This document shows positions 1 to 6,632 of a stretch of 15,681 bases of DNA, in pieces. This DNA comes from an uncultured Collinsella sp. (GTDB taxonomy: Bacteria; Actinomycetota; Coriobacteriia; Coriobacteriales; Coriobacteriaceae), in NCBI GenBank assembly GCA_900542125.1, contig UQMO01000057.1, forward strand, positions 1 to 15,681, read 5' to 3'. Every line of letters begins with the position of its first letter. The first letter of the stretch is position 1. Under the pieces are notes generated by a model, which saw only the letters and a list, made by a program, of their open reading frames with translations, searched no databases and had not been told where the DNA came from. A program made the position numbers and the translations under genes.

Positions 1-51
1 AGATCTACACCTAAGCCTTCGTCGGCAGCGTCAGATGTGTATAAGAGACAG
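1..51 (+). other. Illumina Nextera i5 adapter (artefact)
   Basis: Positions 1-10 match the end of the Illumina P5 primer, 11-18 read CTAAGCCT, a standard eight-base i5 index, and 19-51 match the Nextera read-1 transposase adapter. Its last 19 bases (33-51) are the Tn5 mosaic end, AGATGTGTATAAGAGACAG. Genomic sequence starts at base 52. This is library-construction sequence left on the end of a contig, not biology. Any open frame that crosses base 51 carries false residues: the minus-strand frame of the first gene would end in SLIHI, and plus-strand frames would begin MCIRDS or MYKRQ, all encoded by the adapter. Confidence 0.97.
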
Positions 52-489
52 CGCGAGTTCCGTGGACCCGCCGCCCGAATCGGCAACAATGATGCGCTCG
101 CCGGCAAAGTCGTGCGCCACGCCAAAAAACGTCAGGCGCGCCTCGACCTCGCCCGGAATCACCTGCGGTTCGAGCCCCAGCTCACGCAGACCGTCCAGCA
201 GCAGTGCGGCATTGGATGCATCGCGCGCGGCGCTCGTGCATGTGGTGCAAATGCACGCGGCCCCAAAGGCACGCGCCTCGTCCACAAACATGCGGCATGC
301 AGCGAGCACGCGCTCGACCGCCGCCTCGCAAAAGCGACCCGTCGCGTCCACACCCTCGCCCAGGTCGGTAATCTCGGTATGCTTGGACGATTCCACGATC
401 GCCCCGCCCTCGACCTGCGCCAGCACCAGTCGCGACGACACCGTTCCCAGATCGATCGCCGCCACCTTATATCGTTTGCAATCTGCCAT
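52..489 (-). CDS. ppx: Ppx/GppA exopolyphosphatase family protein, 3' part missing
   Basis: This is the N-terminal 146 residues of an exopolyphosphatase/guanosine pentaphosphate phosphatase, an ASKHA-fold enzyme that removes terminal phosphate from polyphosphate or pppGpp. Visible motifs are the phosphate-1 loop AAIDLGTVSSR (residues 10-20), the TSAARDASN segment (85-93), the IPGEVEA segment (111-117, usually SGxEEA, with E116 aligning with the catalytic Glu), and the phosphate-2 loop ADSGGGSTEL (136-145). Full-length family members have about 300 residues or more, so at least half is missing; the break is the adapter junction, not a mutation. The ATG at 489 has a GGAGGGGAG ribosome site upstream and lies 20 bases after the upstream ftsB-like gene, so the two are probably co-transcribed. 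Ppx and GppA cannot be told apart from this fragment. Confidence 0.9.
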
Positions 490-509
490 TGCGGGCTCCC
501 CTCCGGGCG

Positions 510-1271
510 CTATTTGCCGTTGGACACGACCGTCTGGCCCTCGACACCGTTAAACCCAAACAGCATGTCGAGCGCCTGGATGTACCACGGGGCGTCCTTA
601 CCGACTTCTTCGATTTCCTTGGCAACTTCGCTGGCCTTCTTGGCGTTCGACGACTTCTTGCTCGAAGACGAATCCGAATCGTCGTCCAGGCCCTGCACTT
701 CAACCCTCTTCTCGCCGGGCATCACCAGGCCCAGATCCTCGGACGCCGCATCCTTAATGCCCTCCTCCGAGAGCAGTTTGTCGACGCTTTTTTGCAGCTC
801 ATCATTGTATTGCTGACGAATCTCGACCTGCTTGGCCAAGATATCGCTCGAACGCTTTGCCACGTACAGATCGCGCACGGGGAAATACAGGCTCACGAGC
901 ACCAGGGCAACGACAATGCCGATGAATAGCCCTCGCTGAGGACCGTGGGTAAAGTCGTAGATCGCCTTGACCACCGCGTTGTCGTTGGCGTAGTGCATAA
1001 AGTCCGAGCCCGAAAAACGGTTCGAAGGCCTGCTCGACCTATCGTGCGTTTGAGCCGACGAGCGCTGAGCATGCGACGAACGTGCCGGGCGCACTGGTCC
1101 ATCTGTCGAAGTATTCACTTGAGCATTGGGGCGCGAGGTACTTGTCGGGCGCTGCATGGAGCGGTCGGCGCCGGCGTAGGCGGACCCACCGAGCTGCACC
1201 GTGCGCGCACGGCGAGGCGACGGCTCACGCGAACCGGCGGAATAGTACCTGTTGTCGTAAATCTGATCCAT
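510..1271 (-). CDS. FtsB/DivIC-like septum formation initiator protein
   Basis: The 253-residue protein has a polar, Ser/Arg-rich N-terminal tail (about 1-110), one strongly hydrophobic membrane segment (about 114-132), a charged coiled-coil-like stretch (about 136-170) and an acidic/Ser-Lys low-complexity stretch (about 195-225) before a conserved-looking hydrophobic end (228-245). One membrane pass followed by a short coiled coil is the FtsB/DivIC plan; such proteins join FtsL and FtsQ/DivIB in the divisome. The position next to eno and ppx is a common arrangement for this family. The start is set at 1271, where AAGG precedes the ATG; the frame stays open to 1397 but that part overlaps the eno terminator. 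It is much longer than FtsB (about 100 residues), with extra tails at both ends. Family assignment rests on topology and context. Confidence 0.72.
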   Translation of the reverse strand: MDQIYDNRYYSAGSREPSPRRARTVQLGGSAYAGADRSMQRPTSTSRPNAQVNTSTDGPVRPARSSHAQRSSAQTHDRSSRPSNRFSGSDFMHYANDNAVVKAIYDFTHGPQRGLFIGIVVALVLVSLYFPVRDLYVAKRSSDILAKQVEIRQQYNDELQKSVDKLLSEEGIKDAASEDLGLVMPGEKRVEVQGLDDDSDSSSSKKSSNAKKASEVAKEIEEVGKDAPWYIQALDMLFGFNGVEGQTVVSNGK

Positions 1272-1362
1272 GTGCGCCTTGTGCGGTTGAGGTTTGTTTG
1301 CGCTAAGTATTCTAGTTATAGCACGAGCGCCCGCACCGCCTTCGCCAGCCTTTGCTCGACAT

Positions 1363-1394
1363 AAAAAAGGCGCTGAGTCATATGGCCCAGCGCC
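1363..1394 (-). terminator. Intrinsic terminator after eno
   Basis: On the minus strand a perfect 7-bp stem, GGCGCTG with CAGCGCC (1388-1394 and 1369-1375), closes a 12-base loop and is followed at once by six T (1368-1363). It lies about 70 bases past the eno stop and about 90 bases before the ftsB-like start. It should end or reduce eno transcripts, leaving the ftsB-like gene to read-through or to its own promoter in 1272-1362. Confidence 0.85.
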
Positions 1395-1467
1395 CAATGG
1401 TGCTCAACAGCGCCCGGCTGGAGCAAGGCAAATCCGAGTCTTCCCCGCCCCCGCGACCTCCGCGTGC

Positions 1468-2757
1468 CTAGCGAATGTTGTAGAACGCGGCCTTGCCGGC
1501 GTAACGCGCGCTGCCCTCGAGCTCGTCCTCGATGCGGATGAGCTGGTTGTACTTGGCGATACGGTCGCTGCGGCACGGGGCGCCCGACTTGATCTGGCCG
1601 GCGTTGACGCCCACGACCAGGTCGGCGATCGTGGAGTCCTCGGTCTCGCCGGAACGGTGGCTCACGATGCAAGCGTAGCCGGCCTCCTTGGCGGTCTCGA
1701 TGGCCTCGAGCGACTCGGTGAGCGTGCCGATCTGGTTGACCTTGACCAGGATCGCGTTGGCGGCACCCAGCTCGATGCCCTTCTTGAGGCGCTCGGTGTT
1801 GGTGACGAACAGGTCGTCGCCCACCAGCTGCACCTTGTTGCCAATGCGACGGGTGAGCTCAACCCAGCCGTCCCAGTCCTCCTCGGCCATGCCGTCCTCG
1901 ATGGAGATGATGGGATAGGTGTCGACGAGCTTCTCCCAGTAATCAACCATCTGGGCACTCGTGTACTCCACGCCCTCGCCCTTGAGCTCGTACATGCCGG
2001 TCTCGGCGTTGTAGAACTCGGTCGAGGCCGGGTCCATGGCGTACATGAAGTCGATGCCGGGCTTAAAGCCGGCCTTCTCCACGGCCTTGGTGATGTACTC
2101 GAACGGCTCGGCATTGGTCTTAAGGTTGGGGGCAAAGCCGCCCTCGTCGCCCACGCCGCCGCCCAGGCCGGCCTCGTGCAGCACGCCCTTGAGGGTGTGG
2201 TAGACCTCGGCGCACCAACGCAGGCCCTCGGCAAAGCTCGGGGCGCCCACCGGCATGATCATGAACTCCTGGAAGTCGACGTTGTTGTCGGCATGCACGC
2301 CGCCGTTGAGAATGTTCATCATGGGCGTGGGCAGCAGGTGAGCGTTGACGCCGCCCAGGTACTGGTACAGCGACAGGCCCGCCGACTCGGCAGCGGCGCG
2401 GGCAACGGCCAGCGACACGCCCAGGATGGCGTTGGCACCGAGCTTGGTCTTGTTGGGGGTACCGTCCGCGGCAATCAGCGCGGCATCGACGGCACGCTGG
2501 TCGAAGGCGTCGAGGCCGACGACGGCATTGGCGCACTCGTTGTTGACGTGCTCGACGGCCTGAGAGACGCCCTTGCCCAGATAGCGGCCCTTGTCGCCAT
2601 CGCGCAGCTCGCAAGCCTCAAAGGCACCGGTCGAAGCGCCCGAAGGCACCATCGCGCGACCGAAGCTACCGTCCTCGAGCACAACCTCGACCTCGACGGT
2701 GGGATTGCCGCGGCTGTCGAGCACCTCGCGACCGTAAACGTCCAAAATATCGCTCAT
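1468..2757 (-). CDS. eno: Enolase
   Basis: A complete 429-residue phosphopyruvate hydratase, converting 2-phosphoglycerate to phosphoenolpyruvate in cytosolic glycolysis. The N-terminus has the DSRGNPTVE motif (14-22) and the mobile loop SGASTGAFE (39-47). Mg ligands are expected at D242 (in YAMDPA), E287 (in SIEDGM) and D314 (in VGDDLF); E205 lies in GDEGG and the catalytic Lys is K339 in the family signature ILVKVNQIGT (336-345). SHRSGETED (366-374) is also intact. Length is normal. The ATG at 2757 follows a GAGGGAGA ribosome site. Nothing looks damaged. The plus strand opposite is also open for over 500 codons, a base-composition shadow. Confidence 0.99.
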   Translation of the reverse strand: MSDILDVYGREVLDSRGNPTVEVEVVLEDGSFGRAMVPSGASTGAFEACELRDGDKGRYLGKGVSQAVEHVNNECANAVVGLDAFDQRAVDAALIAADGTPNKTKLGANAILGVSLAVARAAAESAGLSLYQYLGGVNAHLLPTPMMNILNGGVHADNNVDFQEFMIMPVGAPSFAEGLRWCAEVYHTLKGVLHEAGLGGGVGDEGGFAPNLKTNAEPFEYITKAVEKAGFKPGIDFMYAMDPASTEFYNAETGMYELKGEGVEYTSAQMVDYWEKLVDTYPIISIEDGMAEEDWDGWVELTRRIGNKVQLVGDDLFVTNTERLKKGIELGAANAILVKVNQIGTLTESLEAIETAKEAGYACIVSHRSGETEDSTIADLVVGVNAGQIKSGAPCRSDRIAKYNQLIRIEDELEGSARYAGKAAFYNIR

Positions 2758-2830
2758 GTTGTCTCCCTCTCACTTGGAAACGTAGTGGATGCAAGCGACC
2801 GGCTGACCGTGCACCATCGGTGCGTCTCCG

Positions 2831-2875
2831 TAAGTTAGCCATGTCGCACTTTTTGCATTATGCCCTAAGTTAGCC
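2831..2875 (-). promoter_or_regulatory. Paired 10-bp direct repeats upstream of eno
   Basis: The block TAAGTTAGCC occurs at 2831-2840 and again at 2866-2875, 35 bases apart, in the gap ahead of eno. On the minus strand a CATAAT (2862-2857) lies between the two copies and could act as a -10 box; no convincing -35 is seen. A small GCACC/GGTGC hairpin (2811-2823) lies in the leader. The repeats could be operator half-sites. Function is a guess; the repeats themselves are plain. Confidence 0.35.
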
Positions 2876-2896
2876 GAGGGATACACTTGATTTTCG

Positions 2897-2942
2897 AAAA
2901 ATTTAGCGGGAACGATGAGGCGTGTCAGCCCGTCGTTCCCGC
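2897..2942 (-). terminator. Intrinsic terminator after mazG
   Basis: A perfect 10-bp stem, GCGGGAACGA with TCGTTCCCGC (2933-2942 and 2906-2915), with a 17-base loop, starts four bases past the mazG stop codon. On the minus strand it is followed by TAAATTTTT (2905-2897), a usable U-tract. It closes the larC-like/yfcE/mazG operon before the eno promoter region. Confidence 0.85.
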
Positions 2943-2946
2943 AGTC

Positions 2947-3807
2947 TTACTCCTCCGCCTTTGCGGCATCCCACAGGTCGTTGAGGCCGTGGGTCGAAAG
3001 CTCGGCAAGATCCACGTGGGCATCGGCCGCCATCTGCTCCATCGCAGCCCAGCGACGGCGAAACTTGGCCGTGCTCGCGCGCAGGGCGCTCTCGGCGTCG
3101 ATACCCTCCTTGCGCGCGACGTTGACCAGGGCAAAGAGCAGATCGCCAAACTCCATTTCGCGCTCGGGCGAGCCAGGGGCCTCGGCCTCAAACTCGGCAC
3201 GTTCCTCGGCGACCTCATCCCACACGTCCTGGACCGTCTCCCACTCAAAGCCCACGGCAGCCGCCTTGCGCGACACCTTCTGAGCCTGCATCAGCGCCGG
3301 CAGATGCGTGGGCACGCCGTCGAGCAGACCCTCGGGCGCGGCCTCGCCCGCTGCCACGGCCTTGTCCTTGGCGGCTTTCTCGGCAAGCTTGACCTCGTCC
3401 CAAATCTTGAGTACCTCGTCGGAACTGTCGGCATCTACATCGCCAAACACGTGCGGATGACGGCGGATGAGCTTGGCATCGATATCACGCGCCACGTCGG
3501 CCAGCGTAAACTCGCCGGCGTCCGCCGCAATCTGCGCATGCAGCACGACCTGCATGAGCACGTCGCCCAGCTCCTCGCGTAGGTGAACCGCGTCGTCCGC
3601 CTCGATGCAGTCGAGCGCCTCGTAGGCCTCCTCGATCATGTTCTTGCCAATGCTGCGGTGCGTCTGCTCACGGTCCCATGGGCAGCCATCGGGCTGACGC
3701 AGACGCCAGATGGTCTGCACCAGATGCTGCAGCTCGGTCGACGCGTCGACTAGCGTGGACAGATCGCGCGAGCCCTCGGCATTTTGCTGAGCCATGTGCT
3801 GCGCCAT
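2947..3807 (-). CDS. mazG: Nucleoside triphosphate pyrophosphohydrolase MazG
   Basis: A 286-residue two-domain MazG, which hydrolyses NTPs and dNTPs to monophosphates plus pyrophosphate and is regarded as a house-cleaning or stress-modulating enzyme. The first domain has the metal-binding helices EEAYE (59-63) and EELGD (78-82), after the family stretch DGCPWDREQTHRS (40-52). The second domain repeats the pattern with EERAEFE (201-207) and EFGDLLFALVN (219-229), followed by the helical tail. The ATG at 3807 starts two bases after the yfcE stop, and its AGGAGG site lies inside the end of yfcE, so translation is likely coupled. An in-frame ATG at 3795 is possible but lacks that spacing. All key acidic residues are present. 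Confidence 0.96.
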   Translation of the reverse strand: MAQHMAQQNAEGSRDLSTLVDASTELQHLVQTIWRLRQPDGCPWDREQTHRSIGKNMIEEAYEALDCIEADDAVHLREELGDVLMQVVLHAQIAADAGEFTLADVARDIDAKLIRRHPHVFGDVDADSSDEVLKIWDEVKLAEKAAKDKAVAAGEAAPEGLLDGVPTHLPALMQAQKVSRKAAAVGFEWETVQDVWDEVAEERAEFEAEAPGSPEREMEFGDLLFALVNVARKEGIDAESALRASTAKFRRRWAAMEQMAADAHVDLAELSTHGLNDLWDAAKAEE

Positions 3808-3809
3808 GG

Positions 3810-4358
3810 TTAGTCCTCCTCCAGGATCACGTGGCGGAACGCGCCGTCCTCGTAGATGCCGTAGCTGTGCGTGCCGTCCTTGGGAATGCTCACGCTACCG
3901 GGGTTGAAGAGCCACAGGCCCGGGTGCGCGGCGCTTTCCTCGTTGACCTTGATGTGCGTGTGGCCGTAGACGAGCGCTGAGCCCTCGGGCAACGCGGGCG
4001 CGTGGTCGACGCTGTTGTGCATGCCGGCGCCAAAGACATGGCCGTGCGTCAGGAACAGCTCGCGGCCGGTCTCGTCGAACAGCGTGGCATAGTCGGCCAT
4101 GACGGGGAAGTCGAGCACCATCTGGTCGACCTCGGCGTCGCAGTTGCCGCGCACCGCGATGATGCGGTCGGCTAGGGCGTTGAGCAGCGGAATCACGCGC
4201 TTGGGAGCATAGTCGCGCGGCAGGTCGTTGCGCGGACCGTGGTAGAGCAGGTCGCCCAGCAGAACGATGCGGTCGGGCTGCTCGGACTCGATGGCGGTGG
4301 CCAGGCGCTCGGTCCAGTATGCCGAGCCGTGGATGTCGGAGGCGATGAGGTATTTCAT
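3810..4358 (-). CDS. yfcE: YfcE-type metallophosphodiesterase
   Basis: A 182-residue calcineurin-like phosphodiesterase of the YfcE family. Metal and catalytic residues are intact: D8 and H10 (SDIHG), D36 (LGDLLYHGPRN), N72 (RGNCD), H105 (LTHGH) and GHTH at 132-135. The stretches HGPRN, AVRGNCDAEVDQM and FNPGSVSIPK are very close to the E. coli YfcE sequence as I remember it. YfcE cleaves artificial phosphodiesters; its natural substrate is not settled. The start is placed at 4358, because GAAAGGA lies just upstream and MKYLIASDIHG is the normal N-terminus; the frame stays open 19 codons further without a better site. The gene sits 53 bases after the larC-like gene and two bases before mazG. 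Confidence 0.94.
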   Translation of the reverse strand: MKYLIASDIHGSAYWTERLATAIESEQPDRIVLLGDLLYHGPRNDLPRDYAPKRVIPLLNALADRIIAVRGNCDAEVDQMVLDFPVMADYATLFDETGRELFLTHGHVFGAGMHNSVDHAPALPEGSALVYGHTHIKVNEESAAHPGLWLFNPGSVSIPKDGTHSYGIYEDGAFRHVILEED

Positions 4359-4411
4359 GGTGGTCCTTTCGGTGAGGTTGATGGGGTGGGTGTGGCGCGT
4401 CGCCGACCGTG

Positions 4412-4897
4412 TCACTCAAATTGCAGAGCCGCGGCTTGTGCTGCCTGCATCACGCGCTGGAGCGGCACACCGTGCTCGCAGGCAAGGCGGGCGCAGTCCT
4501 CGTACTCGGGCGCTGCACGCTCGCTGCCGTCGGGCAGGGTGGCCACCTTGACGGACACCTCGCCCCATGGCGTCGTCACCTGCTCAAAGCGGCGTGGCAG
4601 GCAAACGCGTTCCATGACCTGGCGACGAATGCCGTTGGTCGTGGTTTCCAAGAAGATGATCGTCTGCAGGCGCTCGATATCCCCGTAGGTGCAGATTACC
4701 TGCAGCTGCCAGCCGGGGCGGCCTTTCTTGCAATAAACGGGCAGCCAGTGCACCTCGCGCGCACCGGCCTCGCGCAGGCGGTCGGCGGCGTAGGCGAGTA
4801 CCTCGGGCGACGCATCGTCGATGTCGCATTCCAGCTTGACGATGGTCTCGGGCGCATCGGTCTCGCGAGACAGCGGAGATTTGCTATCGCATGGCAT
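4412..4897 (-). CDS. Stand-alone LarC C-terminal domain (LarC2-like) protein
   Basis: The 161-residue protein matches the C-terminal half of LarC (former DUF111), the nickel-insertion enzyme that completes the nickel-pincer nucleotide cofactor of lactate racemase. Typical elements are LECDIDDASPEVLAYA (22-37), YCKKGRPG (55-62), FLETTTNGIR (82-91), TTPWGEVSVK (108-117) and EYEDCARLA (131-139). In LarC this half is thought to bind CTP. The N-terminal half, LarC1, is absent: the 339 bases upstream hold no matching frame, so this is not the frameshifted larC1/larC2 arrangement of Lactobacillus. The start at 4897 follows AAAGGAG; a further upstream ATG at 4936 has no ribosome site. The gene leads the operon with yfcE and mazG. 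Its role without LarC1 is unknown; LarC1 could be elsewhere in the genome. Confidence 0.82.
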   Translation of the reverse strand: MPCDSKSPLSRETDAPETIVKLECDIDDASPEVLAYAADRLREAGAREVHWLPVYCKKGRPGWQLQVICTYGDIERLQTIIFLETTTNGIRRQVMERVCLPRRFEQVTTPWGEVSVKVATLPDGSERAAPEYEDCARLACEHGVPLQRVMQAAQAAALQFE

Positions 4898-5040
4898 ACG
4901 GTCCGGCTCCTTTCCGCACGGGCTCGTTTTGTTCATCCAAACGCTAGCACATCGCGGGCGGCGCAGGGGCGGCGTCATGGGATAGGTGCGACTTTTGCTG
5001 GGCGCAAGTGCTGGCGCGCTCCAACGCCGGCCCGCTCCAC

Positions 5041-5110
5041 TCAAACGTGTACGTCAGCCTCCAAACATGTCATTTTTTGCAGCTTTTGGAGGCTAATGTA
5101 CATGTTTTGA
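5041..5110. repeat. 70-bp near-perfect palindrome (element D)
   Basis: Arms 5041-5065 and 5085-5110 are inverted copies: the inner ten bases are perfect (AGCCTCCAAA with TTTGGAGGCT), followed by a stretch with three substitutions and one bulged T. In plus-strand RNA two of the three substitutions become G-U pairs, so the fold is better on that strand. The loop (5066-5084) contains TTTTTT. No U-tract follows either end, so it is not an ordinary terminator. It could be a folded leader element, a paired operator or an intergenic repeat. It does not share the GGGAC core of the other repeats here. Confidence 0.75.
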
Positions 5111-5198
5111 AAGCGCAAGCGAGGCCGCACCACGCGCCGCGCACCCTTTCCAATCGATTTCGTCACCCCGCGCGTACGACGCGCCGAGGCTGCGCCAT

Positions 5199-5231
5199 TA
5201 CAATGGAGCGGATTCGCCAAATGCAAAGGAG
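5199..5231 (+). promoter_or_regulatory. Possible -10 and ribosome site of the PHP gene
   Basis: TACAAT at 5199-5204 is a fair -10 box in otherwise GC-rich DNA, and AAAGGAG at 5225-5231 is a strong ribosome site five bases before the ATG at 5237. No good -35 lies 16-18 bases upstream of TACAAT. The ribosome site is firm and fixes the start; the promoter is tentative. Confidence 0.4.
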
Positions 5232-5236
5232 CCGCT

Positions 5237-6148
5237 ATGCCTATGTGCCCGCTGGTCGATTGCCATACCCACACCTCGTTTTCGGACGGCCATGCCTCAT
5301 TTGAGGACAACGTCCGCGCCGCTGTCGCCGCCGGCTGCCGCGCCATGGTCTCGACCGACCATCTCACCCTACCTGCCAGCATGGATGCCAACTGCGAGGT
5401 GCAGGTCGTCGAGGGCGACCTGCCGGCACATCGTCTGGCTTTTGAGGACGCTCGCAATCTTGCCGCTCAGATTGCGCCAGAACTCACCTTTATCTACGGT
5501 TTCGAATGCGATTGGTACGAGGGCTGCGAGCCTTTGGTTGAGCGCTGGTCCCAGGGCGCCGTCGTGCGCCTGGGCAGTGTGCACTGGATTGGCAACCCAG
5601 GCGATATCATGGCCGGTGCCGCGGGTACGGCGGGAACGGAGGACGTCGCTCGTCCCGATACGCCCGATTCGCGCTGCGGCTGGATCGACGATGACACCAA
5701 CCTGCACGTTTGGGAAAACCTGGGGGTACGCGGCGTGTGGGAGCGCTATGTCGATGACTGGTGCCGCGCCTGCGAGAGCCCGCTCAACTTTGATGTGATG
5801 GCTCACCCCGACCTGGTCATGCGCTTTTCGAAGGAAGGCTTTGCGCCCGATTTTGACCCCGCACCGTTTTGGCAGCAGATGGCAGAGTGCGCGCACGATA
5901 CGGGCCGCCGCGTTGAGGTCTCGACGGCCGCACCGCGCAAGGGCTTGGGCGACTACTACCCCGCAACCGGTCTTTTGCGCTGCTTTGCCCATGCCGAAGT
6001 GCCGATCACCTTTGGCTCGGACGCGCACCGCGCCTGCGATATCTGCTGGAACATCCGCGAGGCCCAGGCGCACGCCTACGACTGCGGTTATCGAACCTTC
6101 GACATCCCCCACGCCACCGGCGAATGGGAATCCACGCCCCTCGCCTAG
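5237..6148 (+). CDS. hisJ: PHP-type histidinol-phosphatase
   Basis: A 303-residue PHP-domain phosphoesterase of the HisJ/HisK type, which removes phosphate from L-histidinol phosphate, the next-to-last stage of histidine synthesis. The trinuclear metal site is complete: H10 and H12 with D17 (HTHTSFSDG), D41-H42 (STDH), E90 (YGFECDW), H116 (GSVHW), H190 (AHPDL), E227 and D262/H264 (GSDAH). The GSVHW, AHPDL and GSDAH segments favour HisJ over PHP polymerase or tyrosine-phosphatase domains. It is the only plus-strand gene and runs tail-to-tail into the his operon, which lacks any other histidinol phosphatase (HisB here has only the dehydratase). That placement strongly supports the role. The residue 125-160 insertion, rich in Gly/Asp, is not familiar to me. 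Confidence 0.82.
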   Translation: MPMCPLVDCHTHTSFSDGHASFEDNVRAAVAAGCRAMVSTDHLTLPASMDANCEVQVVEGDLPAHRLAFEDARNLAAQIAPELTFIYGFECDWYEGCEPLVERWSQGAVVRLGSVHWIGNPGDIMAGAAGTAGTEDVARPDTPDSRCGWIDDDTNLHVWENLGVRGVWERYVDDWCRACESPLNFDVMAHPDLVMRFSKEGFAPDFDPAPFWQQMAECAHDTGRRVEVSTAAPRKGLGDYYPATGLLRCFAHAEVPITFGSDAHRACDICWNIREAQAHAYDCGYRTFDIPHATGEWESTPLA

Positions 6149-6160
6149 CCATCCCTTCAT

Positions 6161-6229
6161 AAGTTGCGGTGAAATAGGGATTGTTTTGCTTGATGAAGCG
6201 CTTAAACAGTCCCTATTTCACCGCAACTT
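6161..6229. repeat. GGGAC-core inverted repeat between convergent genes (element A)
   Basis: Arms 6161-6186 and 6204-6229 are inverted copies with 25 of 26 positions matching; the one difference is a G-U pair in plus-strand RNA. The loop is 17 bases. Read toward the loop, the arm runs AAGTTGCGGTGAAATAGGGA, then T or C, then TGTTT. It lies between the PHP gene stop and the hisE stop, where it could block convergent transcription from either side, but no U-tract follows the stem. Core and flanks resemble the element at 9215-9329 (AAAnAGGGAC then TTT). Confidence 0.85.
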
Positions 6230-6250
6230 CCATGACCCCGTTACACCAAC

Positions 6251-6267
6251 AAAGACTGTCCCAAACG
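6251..6267 (-). repeat. Single GGGACAG unit next to the hisE stop
   Basis: Read on the minus strand, CGTTTGGGACAGTCTTT starts one base past the hisE stop codon. It has the same layout as the paired repeats (GGGAC, a few bases, TTT) but no inverted partner close by. Its membership in the family is inferred from this short match only. Confidence 0.4.
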
Positions 6268-6268
6268 A

Positions 6269-6586
6269 CTAGTGGCGGCGGGCGTTGAGTTCGCCGGCCA
6301 GCTCGTCGAGGGTGATGCCGTAGCGCTCGAGCGTCACGAGCAGGTGGTAGACCAGGTCGCCGGCCTCGTAGCGGATGTGATCGTGATCGTTATCCTTGCA
6401 GGCCATGATCACCTCGCTCGCCTCCTCGGCAAGCTTCTTGAGCAGCTCGTCCTCGACGTCGGTCAACAGACGAGCGGTGTAGCTCTCCTGCGGCGATGCG
6501 TCGCGACGGCCGTGAATCACCTCGGCGAGCCCCGTCAGCGTCTCACCGATATTTCCATCCTGAACGTTTGCGGTGCGCACACCCAT
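6269..6586 (-). CDS. hisE: Phosphoribosyl-ATP pyrophosphatase HisE
   Basis: A 105-residue enzyme that hydrolyses phosphoribosyl-ATP to phosphoribosyl-AMP, the second step of histidine synthesis. It is an all-alpha relative of MazG, with metal-binding EEASE (54-58), a second acidic helix YEAGDLVYH (73-81) and the typical LLKKLAEEASEV core (48-59). It is the last gene of the operon; the ATG at 6586 has AAAGGAT upstream and lies 46 bases after hisI. HisE and HisI are separate here rather than fused as in enterobacteria. Residues 1-20 are probably disordered. Confidence 0.97.
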   Translation of the reverse strand: MGVRTANVQDGNIGETLTGLAEVIHGRRDASPQESYTARLLTDVEDELLKKLAEEASEVIMACKDNDHDHIRYEAGDLVYHLLVTLERYGITLDELAGELNARRH

Positions 6587-6632
6587 AGTTCAATCCTTTC
6601 TGGTTGGCCGAGCGTCTAATCGAGCGCCCGCC

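Larger units (their letters stand above)
4898..5236. other. 339-bp non-coding gap between divergent genes
   Basis: This gap separates the minus-strand larC-like operon from the plus-strand PHP phosphatase gene and must hold both promoters. It contains the large palindrome at 5041-5110 and a possible -10 for the PHP gene near 5199. On the minus strand TGCTAGCGT near 4945 could be an extended -10 for the larC-like gene, without a good -35. No credible coding frame with a ribosome site is seen. Confidence 0.6.

Noticed and set aside
35..816. Plus-strand frames starting in the first 51 bases
   Set aside because: Their starts are encoded by the sequencing adapter (MCIRDS, MYKRQ), and the rest is antisense to ppx and the ftsB-like gene.
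1294..2838. Open plus-strand frame of over 500 codons opposite eno
   Set aside because: It is a shadow of a GC-rich gene: eno is complete and conserved on the minus strand, and the frame has no recognisable domain.
4412..5044. Programmed frameshift joining LarC1 and LarC2
   Set aside because: No LarC1-like frame exists upstream; the preceding 339 bases are non-coding and hold a palindrome.
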